Under the pieces are notes generated by a model. The model saw only the letters and a program-made list of their open reading frames with translations. It was not told where the DNA came from and did not search any database. Of a DNA stretch of 64,000 bases, positions 42,087 to 50,801 are shown piece by piece. The translations under genes and the position numbers were made by a program. Each line of letters starts with the position of its first letter. Position 1 is the stretch's first letter. Where the stretch lies: assembly GCA_030427485.1 (NCBI GenBank), contig JAUICG010000005.1, forward strand, positions 140,629-204,628. Reading direction: 5' to 3'. This stretch comes from Gammaproteobacteria bacterium (GTDB lineage: Bacteria; Pseudomonadota; Gammaproteobacteria; Pseudomonadales; Halieaceae).

Positions 42087-43571
42087 ATGAACGCGCAGGG
42101 CATCGACGCTTACCGCGAACTGGAGACGGTATTCGCGCAGTATTATTACCTGAAACGCATCGATTCCGTGCTGCAATGGGACACTGCGGTCGTGATGCCC
42201 GCCGGGTCCACGGATGCCAGGGCCATGCAACTGGCGGCATTGCAACGCAGCATGCAGGCGGTGCTGGCCGATCAGAGGGTGCCGCGGCTGCTGGACGATG
42301 CCGTCGCGGCGTCGCAGCGCCTGTCGCCATGGGAACAGGCCAATCTGCGCGAAATGCGCACGCTGTACGACCGCACTGTCGCCCTGCCGGATGCATTGCG
42401 CAGCGCGCTTGCGCAAGCCTGTGTGCGCTGCGAGTCGGCCTGGCGCGAAGCGCGGCAGGGCCGGGATTTCAACGCTTTTGCGCCGCGTTTTTCCGCCGTA
42501 CTGGAACTGGTGCGGGAGAAAGCGGCCTGCCTTGCCGACATCGGCGGGTGCGAGCCCTATGAGGCGCTGCTGCGCGAGTACGACAGCGAGCGTACGCTGC
42601 AGCAGTGCCAGACCCTGTTCGACGCCCTGCAGGACGCGCTGCCGCCGCTGTTGCTGCGAGCGCAGGATCGGGCGCGGCAAGTGCATCCGGTCCGGCCCGT
42701 ACCGGCACTGTCGCTGAGCAGGCAAAAGAAACTGTGCCGTATGGTGCTGCGCGACCTCGGCTTCGATTTTCAGACCGGACGGCTCGACCAGAGCCTGCAT
42801 CCGTTCACCGAGGGCGGCTTCGAGGATATCCGGATTACCACGGCGTACGACCGGCGCAACGCCTGCAAGGGCCTGCTCGGCGCGATACACGAGTTTGGCC
42901 ACGCCGCCTACGATGCGGGACTGCCCGCGCGATGGCACAGCCAGCCAGTGGGCCGTGACAGGGGTATGAGCATGCACGAGGGCATGGCCCTGTTCTACGA
43001 GATGGCGCTGGCGCGCAGCCCCGGTTTCATCGACTACCTGGAGACGCTTTTCTCCAGCCAGGGATGGCCTTTCGACCGGGCGGCGTACCGCCACTATCTG
43101 CTCGGTGTAAAGCCGGGCTGTATCCGCATCGACGCGGATGAACTCTCCTACCCGGCGCACATTGTATTGCGCTACCGCATGGAGAGAGCGCTGCTGGACG
43201 GCACGCTCGATGTCGCCGATATCCCGGAATGCTGGAACAGCCACATGCGCGATTTGCTCGACCTGCAACCGACGACGCTGGCCGAGGGCTGCCTGCAGGA
43301 TATCCACTGGTCAATGGGATTTCTGGGCTACTTTCCGTCCTACGCGTTCGGCGCGGTCTATGCGGCGAACCTGTATGCAGGGCTGGCGCAGGAAGACATG
43401 GTGGCCGGTCGGAGCCAGCCGCGCGCGGCCGATTTTGCCGGTCTCAATGCGTGGTTGCGGCGCCATATTGCCGAACACGGCGCCTTCCACCCGGAAAGCG
43501 CGCTGCGGAAAACACTGGGGCTACATGATGTGCCCCGCTATCTCGGCTATCTCGAAGCGCGCTACTGCTGA
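42087..43571 (+). CDS. M32 family carboxypeptidase (Taq type)
   Basis: The 494-aa zinc carboxypeptidase has HEFGH at 268-272, downstream SMHEGMALFYE (third zinc ligand Glu), and family landmarks LHPFTEGGFEDIRITTAY, GCIRIDADELSYPAHIVLRYRME and SMGFLGYFPSYAFGAVYAANLY. It removes C-terminal residues from peptides in the cytosol. At 25 bp behind the methyltransferase-ATP-grasp gene it is probably in the same transcript and may act on the ligase product. It ends 3 bp before the stop of the convergent lipoprotein gene. Confidence 0.95.
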   Translation: MNAQGIDAYRELETVFAQYYYLKRIDSVLQWDTAVVMPAGSTDARAMQLAALQRSMQAVLADQRVPRLLDDAVAASQRLSPWEQANLREMRTLYDRTVALPDALRSALAQACVRCESAWREARQGRDFNAFAPRFSAVLELVREKAACLADIGGCEPYEALLREYDSERTLQQCQTLFDALQDALPPLLLRAQDRARQVHPVRPVPALSLSRQKKLCRMVLRDLGFDFQTGRLDQSLHPFTEGGFEDIRITTAYDRRNACKGLLGAIHEFGHAAYDAGLPARWHSQPVGRDRGMSMHEGMALFYEMALARSPGFIDYLETLFSSQGWPFDRAAYRHYLLGVKPGCIRIDADELSYPAHIVLRYRMERALLDGTLDVADIPECWNSHMRDLLDLQPTTLAEGCLQDIHWSMGFLGYFPSYAFGAVYAANLYAGLAQEDMVAGRSQPRAADFAGLNAWLRRHIAEHGAFHPESALRKTLGLHDVPRYLGYLEARYC

Positions 43572-43574
43572 GGT

Positions 43575-45458
43575 CTACTGGTTAAGATTGGCGTAGATGG
43601 TGAGCATCTCCCCGTTGCGCGCGACCTCGACCACGTCGAGACTCAGCCCCAGGAACGAGGGCAGCGGGAAGCTGCCCAGGCCGCCGGCCAGTGACGGCAG
43701 GAATGACCCCACCACATGTGGCAGCAGGGCCTCCACACTCGACAGGTCGGCACCGATAGGGTTTTCCACCGACTTCACCTGCACATTGAGGGGGTCGGGC
43801 TCTGCGAGTGCGAACACCAACGAACCCGTGCCCTCATCGACGGTGAGATCGATTCCGACATCGGCATCGAGCATCATTTCAGCCGCTTCCAGTACGCCCA
43901 CCTGGCCCTGGAAAGTGACATCCACAAGGACCTTCAGGTTGAGCTGTGCGATTTTAAGCAGGGCCAGTTCGCCGCCGGGGCCGGGTGCTCCGGTGATCAG
44001 CGGGGCGATGGTCGGTTTGATCGCGATGCGCGCCGGGAAACTGGGATCGAGGCCCCCGAGTTCGGGCAGGAACACCTTGAGCAGCCCCACCGTCAAAGGT
44101 AGCGGCACGCCTGTATTGAACAGGTCGAGCTCGGAGATGGTCGCCACCAGCAGGCCGCACTCGACCATCGAGCGCAGAAGCTGGTTAAAGCCGGAACTGG
44201 AGATACCCATGCCGATCTCGTAGGGCGTGCCGCCCGGCGTGTTGCTGCCGAAGCTGGGGAACGGCTGCGCAACGTGGTACGAGGCCGTCAGGTCGGGCGC
44301 CCCCTCGGGCGGGTTGCACTCCCCGGGCGCGGTGCCGTAGTTTGTGATGAAGCGCGCGTTGGACCCCATCGTGATGCCCCCGGTGGTTTCCTTGACCTGG
44401 AAGAACGGCGCGTCGAGTTGCGTGCTCAACGCCTGGCCAATGGAACCGGAAACGTCCACTCCGGCCAGAGCGCCTTCCACCGCAGCGGCGATGGGTGTGT
44501 TGTTGTTGCCATCGGTGCTGTTGAGGAAGCCCTCCAGGCCATCCTCCACCATCGGCCGCACATTACCGACAATCAGTTGGATGAGGTCACCGATAAGTGG
44601 TATATCGCAGATGCCGCTGGTAAATTGCTGGCTGAAGTTGGTAAATGAAGTGGAAACCCCGCCCTGCTGGAAAACGTCGACCCTGGTGGGTGTGGTGCCG
44701 TCCGGTTCCAGGGCGTAGTTGCCGCCGAGGTTTACCGTGCTCGCTCTCAGCCTCAGGTCGCAGTTGGGCGCCAGCCCGGACCCGTCGATGTAGACATTGA
44801 GTTCCAGGTTGTTCAATACAATATTGGCGCGGACGTTGTTGAGCTGGGGGGTAAAGTCCACGCCAAACCCGGAAATGCTGGGCTTCGGGTTGGCAATCTT
44901 GATCGTCGCGCGGCCCAGGCAGGTACCAAACGGCCCGCCGATCACACAGGTGTTGTTGACCACGACTGTCCCCGTCGGCATCAGGGTTGCCGGGTCCAGG
45001 TCCACCAGGCTGGCGACCACCGGCTCGAGCGAATCCAGGCCGGAGGCGTTGATCTGCAGCGCGATGGCCTGTGGCGAATACTCGCCTTCGGGAATCGAAT
45101 CCCCGGCGATGACGACAATGCGGGCGCTGTCGACAAAACCCTTGGACACCTCGAGAATGTCGGCCTCGATCGGGTTGAACACCTTCAGGGGGTCGAGCAG
45201 TATATTCGTGCTGTAGCTGCCGTCGGGCGCAATCGGTATCGGTGAGCCGTTGATCTCGAGCCGCATATCGTCCACGTCGAGCGGGAAGTCCTCGGGTGTG
45301 GTGCTGAACACATTGCCGCTGACGGTTACCGTGGGTGCCTCGATGAAGTCGCCATTGTCGGGGTCCTCAATGTCCACGCGCATACAGCCGGTGATCACGG
45401 TGCTTGCAAGTAGAAGGGCGGAAGTCAGAAATCTGGGTAAGCTATTGTTTATCAACAT
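43575..45458 (-). CDS. Large lipoprotein, possibly TULIP/BPI-like lipid-binding
   Basis: The 627-aa protein has a lipoprotein signal with Cys25 (ITGC). An Ig-like beta domain (about 35-120) is followed by two long stretches of alternating hydrophobic strands with amphipathic helices (LIGDLIQLIVGNVRPMVEDG; VGLLKVFLPELGG; APLITGAPGPGGELALLKIAQLNLKVLV). These recall BPI-type tubular lipid-binding proteins. The overall resemblance is structural impression, not a motif match. It is predicted to be outer-membrane-anchored. Two 8-bp direct repeats lie upstream. It is convergent with the M32 gene, 3 bp apart. Confidence 0.82.
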   Translation of the reverse strand: MLINNSLPRFLTSALLLASTVITGCMRVDIEDPDNGDFIEAPTVTVSGNVFSTTPEDFPLDVDDMRLEINGSPIPIAPDGSYSTNILLDPLKVFNPIEADILEVSKGFVDSARIVVIAGDSIPEGEYSPQAIALQINASGLDSLEPVVASLVDLDPATLMPTGTVVVNNTCVIGGPFGTCLGRATIKIANPKPSISGFGVDFTPQLNNVRANIVLNNLELNVYIDGSGLAPNCDLRLRASTVNLGGNYALEPDGTTPTRVDVFQQGGVSTSFTNFSQQFTSGICDIPLIGDLIQLIVGNVRPMVEDGLEGFLNSTDGNNNTPIAAAVEGALAGVDVSGSIGQALSTQLDAPFFQVKETTGGITMGSNARFITNYGTAPGECNPPEGAPDLTASYHVAQPFPSFGSNTPGGTPYEIGMGISSSGFNQLLRSMVECGLLVATISELDLFNTGVPLPLTVGLLKVFLPELGGLDPSFPARIAIKPTIAPLITGAPGPGGELALLKIAQLNLKVLVDVTFQGQVGVLEAAEMMLDADVGIDLTVDEGTGSLVFALAEPDPLNVQVKSVENPIGADLSSVEALLPHVVGSFLPSLAGGLGSFPLPSFLGLSLDVVEVARNGEMLTIYANLNQ

Positions 45459-45502
45459 TATTATGCTCCTGAAACAAACGAATTCTCGCCTGGAGGGCTG
45501 TC

Positions 45503-45532
45503 TTATAACCCCACGTTGTTACAGTTATAACC
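45503..45532. repeat. Two direct TTATAACC copies upstream of lipoprotein gene
   Basis: TTATAACC occurs at 45503-45510 and again at 45525-45532, a 22-bp period equal to about two helical turns, 45 bp upstream of the lipoprotein start at 45458. It could be a regulator site. The rest of the 174-bp gap 45459-45632 shows nothing further. Confidence 0.3.
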
Positions 45533-45632
45533 AAAAGTCAACCAGCAATGTCGCAGAGTGAGACCGGGGTAGAAAAGTCGGAATTCATCGTTGATTGGTA
45601 CACCACCCACTCCGCCTGCATGACAGAGGCGC

Positions 45633-46235
45633 CTAGATCCAGCGTCGTACCGCGCGGCAATAGCGCTGATACACATCGCCATGCTGTTCTTTCAGGTACT
45701 GCTCCTCCACGCGCACCTGTACCTGCACCAGCACCATGTCCAGCATCATGATGAGCAGGGTGATTGCGTTCGGCAGCAGCAGGAAATAGCCGATCACACT
45801 CAATACAATGCCCAGGAAGATCGGGTTTCGCGAGTAGTGAAACAGGCCGCTTTGCACGAACGCCGTGACATTTTCGTAATCCACGCCAATGCGCCACGAC
45901 TCACCCATCTGGCCCTGCGCGATCACCATCACGACAAGCGCCCCGATCATCAGTGCCATGCCCAGGAGCTGTAGGGAGACATGTTCCAGCCAGTGAAACG
46001 GCGCGAGCAGCGCGTATGTTGAAGGGCCGAGCAGATACAGCGCCATGACCAGCAGGCTGGCGAGGGGCAGCAGCCGGAAGTAGGTGTTGGTGACTTCCTC
46101 GACGCCGGTGTTTTTCATCAGTGTATAGGCGTTCAGGCCGGTTTTCTTCCAGGTTCGCCAGGTGCGCCATAAAAATGCGACACCGAAAAACAGAAGAAAG
46201 TAAACGGGCAGGAAAACGGTAATCAGCGGTTTCAT
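45633..46235 (-). CDS. Isoprenylcysteine-methyltransferase-like membrane protein
   Basis: The 200-aa integral membrane protein has about five helices. The C-terminal half carries the ICMT/PEMT signature: GLFHYSRNPIFLGIVLSVIGYFLL and RVEEQYLKEQHGDVYQRYCRAVRRW, which bind SAM at the membrane interface. Bacterial members methylate unknown small molecules or lipids. The start ATG at 46235 has GAGGAG upstream. It is separated by 81 bp from the upstream nuclease-like lipoprotein gene on the same strand. Confidence 0.88.
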   Translation of the reverse strand: MKPLITVFLPVYFLLFFGVAFLWRTWRTWKKTGLNAYTLMKNTGVEEVTNTYFRLLPLASLLVMALYLLGPSTYALLAPFHWLEHVSLQLLGMALMIGALVVMVIAQGQMGESWRIGVDYENVTAFVQSGLFHYSRNPIFLGIVLSVIGYFLLLPNAITLLIMMLDMVLVQVQVRVEEQYLKEQHGDVYQRYCRAVRRWI

Positions 46236-46316
46236 AACATACTCCTCGTGACGTTCGGCAGTAACTCTGCACCTTCCCGCCGCTGGAAGGTCAAGCGTTC
46301 GGTTCGCGCTGCCTGC

Positions 46317-47528
46317 TCAGCGGGCGTTGCGTCGACAGGTGAGACGGGCGTGATTTCCACTGTGATCCGACACCCAGCACACGGGGCCGGGTATGCTGCC
46401 GCAGGCGTCGGAGAAGGGATTGGGTTCGGCGGCGAACAGACCGGCGTCACTGAGGGTGTACATGCCGCGCTCATTATCGGCGGGTGAAATGACGCAGTTG
46501 CCCGCCCCCTCTGGCAGGGCGATAAAAATGTAATCGATACGGCGATCGACATTGAGCGAGGGGGACTCGAGGTCGTGTAAGCGACTGTCGCGGCCGGACG
46601 TGCAGCCGAGGCCGGTGGCGCTTTCACATTCGGGCTGACCGGCAGCGAGATGACTGTCCAGCCAGCCGCGGCCGGTCATGGCCAGGTATTCGGAACTACC
46701 CGGCTCGGCGTTGAAATCGCCCGCGATCAGGGCCAGGTTTTGCGCTCCGCGGCTTTGTTCCACGTACAGCGCCATCTGTTGTGCCTGGCAGGCGCGCACG
46801 GTATCGTCGCTGTCACATTCAGCGGGACAGGGCACGCGCGGCCCGATGTCGGTGCCGGGTACGAGTTCGCGGAACGAGTTGCAGTTGTTGGCGCCCGCGT
46901 CGGAGCCCGAGGACAGGTGGGTGGTATACACGTCGACCTCACCCGCCGGGTGATCGATGCGGACATGGAGAACATGCCGCGCGAAAAGCTGGAAACCATT
47001 GGGGATATCGTACAGGGCGTTGTGCAGGACCTGAGTCCCCGTGTGCAGGACAGGGTAACGGCTGAGTATCAGTTCCTCGTCGGTTTCGGACGTCAGCACC
47101 TCGAGAAACGGCTGGTACACGAGTTGGTAACTGAATCCGCATCCCGCGGCGAGGACGGGCAGTTCAGCTTCTAGCAGGGCAACGATGGACTCCAGCGGCC
47201 CGACCTGCTCGGTGGGCGAGCGCAGCAGGTATTCCCTGTTGACGACTTCCTGCAAGGTAACGAGGTCTGGACAATCCCGCGCCAGCAGGTGTTCGCGCAG
47301 CAGCGCGATGCGCTCCCGCACACGGCACTGGTCACCATCACCGGGCGTGGGCGGGTCGCAGTCAAACCCGTGCAGAATGTTCAGGTTGGCCAGCGTGACG
47401 GTATTCGCTGCGATGCCGTCTCTCTGGCTATCGCCGTCGCTGCAGCCGCCGAGGGCGAGCAGCGCACTTAATGCCAGGCCGGCAAAGCGACCGGCGACAC
47501 GCACAGTGCCGACGTGCAACATGGCCAT
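46317..47528 (-). CDS. Endonuclease/exonuclease/phosphatase-family lipoprotein
   Basis: The 403-aa protein has a lipoprotein signal with Cys29 (LGGC). The EEP fold starts with TLANLNILHGFDC and shows TLQEVVN (metal Glu), VDVYTTHLSSG, LIAGDFNAEPGSSEY and a final VSDHSGNH. These are the standard catalytic residues of the DNase I/sphingomyelinase superfamily. Many Cys residues suggest an extracytoplasmic disulfide-stabilised form. The target could be nucleic acid, phosphoinositide or sphingolipid. The start is taken at 47528 (MAML); a second ATG two codons later is possible. Confidence 0.9.
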   Translation of the reverse strand: MAMLHVGTVRVAGRFAGLALSALLALGGCSDGDSQRDGIAANTVTLANLNILHGFDCDPPTPGDGDQCRVRERIALLREHLLARDCPDLVTLQEVVNREYLLRSPTEQVGPLESIVALLEAELPVLAAGCGFSYQLVYQPFLEVLTSETDEELILSRYPVLHTGTQVLHNALYDIPNGFQLFARHVLHVRIDHPAGEVDVYTTHLSSGSDAGANNCNSFRELVPGTDIGPRVPCPAECDSDDTVRACQAQQMALYVEQSRGAQNLALIAGDFNAEPGSSEYLAMTGRGWLDSHLAAGQPECESATGLGCTSGRDSRLHDLESPSLNVDRRIDYIFIALPEGAGNCVISPADNERGMYTLSDAGLFAAEPNPFSDACGSIPGPVCWVSDHSGNHARLTCRRNAR

Positions 47529-47568
47529 TGCCTGACCGCGACCGGTCCGGCGTTGCCTGTCACCTGGC

Positions 47569-47919
47569 TCAACCCGCTTGCCCGGCATCCCGCATCGATT
47601 CCAGCTTGCCCTGCCGGACAAACAGAAACAGGGGAAACGCAAAGGCGAACGCAACCGAAAACGCGAGGACGATGTAAATCCAGAAAAAACGCAAGCCCAG
47701 TCGCTTCGATTCGAAGAAAATCCACAGCAGCCCGGCAATGCAGGCGATGGCCAGGTCCCAGCTCAGCGATGCGGAAGCGGCATTGTTGGCGCCCGCGGCG
47801 ATGAATTCGCCCACATCGAAACTGCCGCCGGACTCCTCGATAAACTGCAGGTTGAAGTACCAGGTCATTACCAGCCCGGCGATGGCCAGCGCCAGGTAGA
47901 GTATTCGGGGGAGGCTCAT
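47569..47919 (-). CDS. DUF2834 membrane protein
   Basis: The 116-aa protein has three membrane helices (ILYLALAIAGLVMTWYFNLQF; LSWDLAIACIAGLLWIFFES; FWIYIVLAFSVAFAFAFPLFLFVRQ) and the pattern typical of DUF2834: MTWYFNLQFI, FIAAGANNAASASLSWDL and PLFLFVRQ. Function unknown. It ends 40 bp upstream of the EEP lipoprotein gene and may be its operon partner. Confidence 0.88.
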   Translation of the reverse strand: MSLPRILYLALAIAGLVMTWYFNLQFIEESGGSFDVGEFIAAGANNAASASLSWDLAIACIAGLLWIFFESKRLGLRFFWIYIVLAFSVAFAFAFPLFLFVRQGKLESMRDAGQAG

Positions 47920-48046
47920 GCGGGCCCGTCCTGTGTGTTCCGGTCGACTATGCGAGTATACGGCATTTGATCACTGATCCTAACGCGATCGGCTGGATAT
48001 GTCAGGCGCGAGGGCCGGGCAGCGGTGACGCGCGGGCCTGGTCGAC

Positions 48047-49663
48047 TCAGGCTACTGGGGGCGGTGCGGGCGGCGCGTACCAGGAATCGGGGGGCACGAC
48101 TTTTGGCTGTTCGGGATCGGCCACGTAATTGGGCGACATGATCTGCACGGCGTGCTCGTTGAACACATCCTGGATATGGCCGTGCAGTGCGCTGTAATGG
48201 CTGTTCATCGTACCCGAGTTGTCGCTGAACACGTTGAGCTGGTAGACAACCGTGAAATCCCCCAGTGATTTCTGCAGTACAAAGGGCGCGGGCTCCTGCC
48301 GCAGCCCTTCCGTGCGCCTTGCCGCTTCCAGCAGCATGGCCTCCACCTGTCGCCAGGGTACGTCGTAGCCGATCCCCACTTCGGTGTGCAGGATCAACCC
48401 CGGGTCGCGCTGGAACGTGGTGTAGTTGACGATCGGGCTGCCCAGCACCAGGGAGTTCGGTATATTGATTTCCTCGTTCTTCAGCGATCGCATGCGGGTA
48501 TTGAGCGTGCTCATTTCGATCACGATTCCCTCCTGCTCGCCAACGCGGATGCGATCGCCCTCGCGAAACGCGCGGCGATAAGTCAGGCTGTAGCCGGCGA
48601 TGATATTGGCGATGAAGGAGGACGAGCCGATCGACAGCACTACGCCGAAAAAGATACTCATGCCCTTGAACGCCTCCGAGTCGGAGCCGGGAATATAGGG
48701 ATAGGCCATGACCAGCGCAAACACGATAACCACTACCCGAACGATACGGTATGTCGGCATCGCGAGCTCCGGCTCAAACCGGGCAAACCGGATCCAGCCG
48801 CGATGCACCCGCTCGAAAAATGTGCGAATCGCACGCAGCGCGAACTGTACGACAAAAAACAGCACGGTCAGGAAGGCCAGGTCGGGCAGTGAGGCGAGAA
48901 GACCCAGCCCTATCTCCTTGATCGGCCCCAGCACCAGCAGGAAAAGCTGCGCTGCCAGCGGGCGAGTCCAGGGATAAAGCCCCAGCGCGGTCTCCAGCCA
49001 GATGATAACCAGGGCGAGCAGCGACGCTGTGCGCATGAAGTTCAGTATTCCCCGCAGCCAGCTGCCGATCTGCCGGGCATCCAGGACTCGGTGGGAAGCC
49101 TGCTCCAGCTTTTTGATCCTGCGCTGAACACGTCGCTCAAGGATCCTGTTAAACCAGCGGAACAGGGCGAGAATCGCCCAGAACAGGACTGCCGCAGCGA
49201 CACTGATAACGACCAGGATAACCGTTTTCTGCACTAGCCTGTCGGTACTGCGTGATGCCCTGTATTCCTTGATTGCTGTTGCTATGCGGTCTACGGCTGC
49301 GCCGGCGACGAGTTTCAGAGGGACGCCCTCGATCTCGGCATCTGCCGGGAAAAACACGACAACCGCGTGCTCTCCGTAGCGCACGGTCATGCGGTCCTCT
49401 TCGACGGTAACCGTGCCGCTATCGGCGTCGATGGCCGGGTCTTGCGCTACCTCGACAATGTTTTCCCGGACGCCTTCCGCACGTTGGCTTGCCGGTAACG
49501 CGGAGATACCCCGCAGCCGGAACAGGACTTCACCGTCCAGTGTAACCGGTGCGACAGTGACCGGGTCTTGCGCAACGCTGGAGTATGTATTGTCGGCTAC
49601 GGCCAGGCAGGAAATGAGTACGTTACCGGCGAGCAGTAACTGCAACAGGAACCTCGCGCGCAT
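48047..49663 (-). CDS. MscS-family mechanosensitive channel
   Basis: The 538-aa protein has a signal peptide, a periplasmic N-domain (about 25-135), five membrane helices, and the MscS core with pore helix GMSIFFGVVLSIGSSSFIANIIAGYSLTYRRAF. The beta domain follows (GDRIRVGEQEGIVIEMSTLNTRMRSLKNEEINIPNSLVLGSPIVNYT). The N-terminal extension is longer than E. coli MscS and fits the larger MscM-like class. It releases solutes on hypo-osmotic shock. GGGAG precedes two consecutive ATGs; the second (49663) has the better spacing. Confidence 0.94.
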   Translation of the reverse strand: MRARFLLQLLLAGNVLISCLAVADNTYSSVAQDPVTVAPVTLDGEVLFRLRGISALPASQRAEGVRENIVEVAQDPAIDADSGTVTVEEDRMTVRYGEHAVVVFFPADAEIEGVPLKLVAGAAVDRIATAIKEYRASRSTDRLVQKTVILVVISVAAAVLFWAILALFRWFNRILERRVQRRIKKLEQASHRVLDARQIGSWLRGILNFMRTASLLALVIIWLETALGLYPWTRPLAAQLFLLVLGPIKEIGLGLLASLPDLAFLTVLFFVVQFALRAIRTFFERVHRGWIRFARFEPELAMPTYRIVRVVVIVFALVMAYPYIPGSDSEAFKGMSIFFGVVLSIGSSSFIANIIAGYSLTYRRAFREGDRIRVGEQEGIVIEMSTLNTRMRSLKNEEINIPNSLVLGSPIVNYTTFQRDPGLILHTEVGIGYDVPWRQVEAMLLEAARRTEGLRQEPAPFVLQKSLGDFTVVYQLNVFSDNSGTMNSHYSALHGHIQDVFNEHAVQIMSPNYVADPEQPKVVPPDSWYAPPAPPPVA

Positions 49664-49774
49664 CATCTTCTCCCGCGGTATGTGATGGCATACGTTTGCG
49701 CAGCGGCGTACGCAGAGCCCAATCCTGCCCCGGCTTACAGCACCCGGTTATTAGTTTCGATCAGCGAAAGTGCG

Positions 49775-50131
49775 CTACCAGCCGGTAATTTCGAGGCCCG
49801 ATCGACCCAGGCCGCAGTTGCCGTCGGCTTTTCGCACTATGGCTTCGGCGGCGCTTGCGTCCGCTACGTGCTGGAACTGGTCAAGGCCCGCCTGAAACTC
49901 GGTCGAGGCGATGGTGGTATCCACAATGCCGGTCCGGATGACATAGCTCCAGGCCAGCCACAGGTCTGTCCTGGACATGCCGCTCACCTCCCTCGAAGCG
50001 AGCCCCCCGACCACGAAACCCTTGCAGTACTCGGGCGGTTCCTGCGGTGCGGGATCCTGCCAGGGCCAGTTCATGGCGCTGGCGCCCGCCGTTGCCAGTG
50101 TCAGGAGAAATGCGAGAAGTAGTCTGGTCAT
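49775..50131 (-). CDS. Small periplasmic protein of unknown function
   Basis: The 118-aa protein has a clear signal peptide (TRLLLAFLLTLATAGASA) and a mature helical domain with two cysteines (EYCKGFVVGG, GNCGLGRSG) that could form a disulfide. I recognise no family. The ATG is preceded by a purine-rich GAGGCC. It lies 38 bp downstream of the DUF4124 gene on the same strand, so the two may form a small secreted-protein operon. Confidence 0.75.
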   Translation of the reverse strand: MTRLLLAFLLTLATAGASAMNWPWQDPAPQEPPEYCKGFVVGGLASREVSGMSRTDLWLAWSYVIRTGIVDTTIASTEFQAGLDQFQHVADASAAEAIVRKADGNCGLGRSGLEITGW

Positions 50132-50169
50132 GCCGTGGCCTCTTACAGGGGAGATTTCAGCGAATCCGC

Positions 50170-50706
50170 CTAGCGGTGATTGGGGTGAGTTATTCGGCGC
50201 TGGACGTGAGCATCGTCCGCTTCACGGATAACCTGGCGATCAGCCGCGTCTGGCTGCTGCACTACCGGCGCGTCAAAGTCGCCCACCTCGTCGGGCATCT
50301 GTGCGTCGGAGTCCCCTACCTGGCGAGGCATCTGGGAACTGGCGTCACCGATTTCCCTCGGCGCGGCCGGATCCGTCCGCTCAAACGCCCGCTCACGGCG
50401 CAGTTCCTCATCGTAGACGTCACCCAGGTTGTCGTCGCCATCATGGATAATGACTGTGCGGTTTTCTTGTTGGGGCGCCTGCTCTTCTACTACGGATTGC
50501 GGCGCCGAAACCTGTTGCGGTGCTTCCGGCGGCGCATCGATGATATTGGTCTGTTGCAGGTTGATCGCCTGTGCATCCGGGTTGGGCGGTGAATCGGTGA
50601 ACTCCGGGTTCCCCTGCGCGTCGGTGGTCTCGTAAATCTCGGCCCATGCCGCGCCGTGCACTGCCAGCGCCGCCAGACACAGTGTGAAAACCTTCAGATG
50701 TCGCAT
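50170..50706 (-). CDS. DUF4124 domain secreted protein with 11-residue repeats
   Basis: The 178-aa protein has a signal peptide (about 1-22). A DUF4124 segment follows (IYETTDAQGNPEFTDSPP), then an acidic low-complexity region. The tail has three imperfect 11-residue units: EIGDASSQMPR, QVGDSDAQMPD and EVGDFDAPVVQ. The ATG at 50706 opens the signal peptide; a TTG two codons upstream is less likely. DUF4124 is common in gammaproteobacterial envelope proteins of unknown role. Confidence 0.82.
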   Translation of the reverse strand: MRHLKVFTLCLAALAVHGAAWAEIYETTDAQGNPEFTDSPPNPDAQAINLQQTNIIDAPPEAPQQVSAPQSVVEEQAPQQENRTVIIHDGDDNLGDVYDEELRRERAFERTDPAAPREIGDASSQMPRQVGDSDAQMPDEVGDFDAPVVQQPDAADRQVIREADDAHVQRRITHPNHR

Positions 50707-50783
50707 GTCCAATACCTACCGGGGGTTGCCTGCGTTGATCATAGAGGATTTTGCCGCGTCGCGACAGTTGTGTGGGCGGTTGG

Positions 50784-50801
50784 TAGTGCTCCAGTTTGAA
50801 A
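50784..50801 (+). repeat. Solo terminus resembling the R1-R4 element end
   Basis: AGTGCTCCAGTTTGAAAT matches the consensus outer end of the repeat family (R1 has AGTGGCCCGGTTTGAAAT) at 15 of 18 positions and stands directly next to the 3' end of the RIO1 gene. No core or opposite end follows, so this is a remnant or a chance match. Confidence 0.35.
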
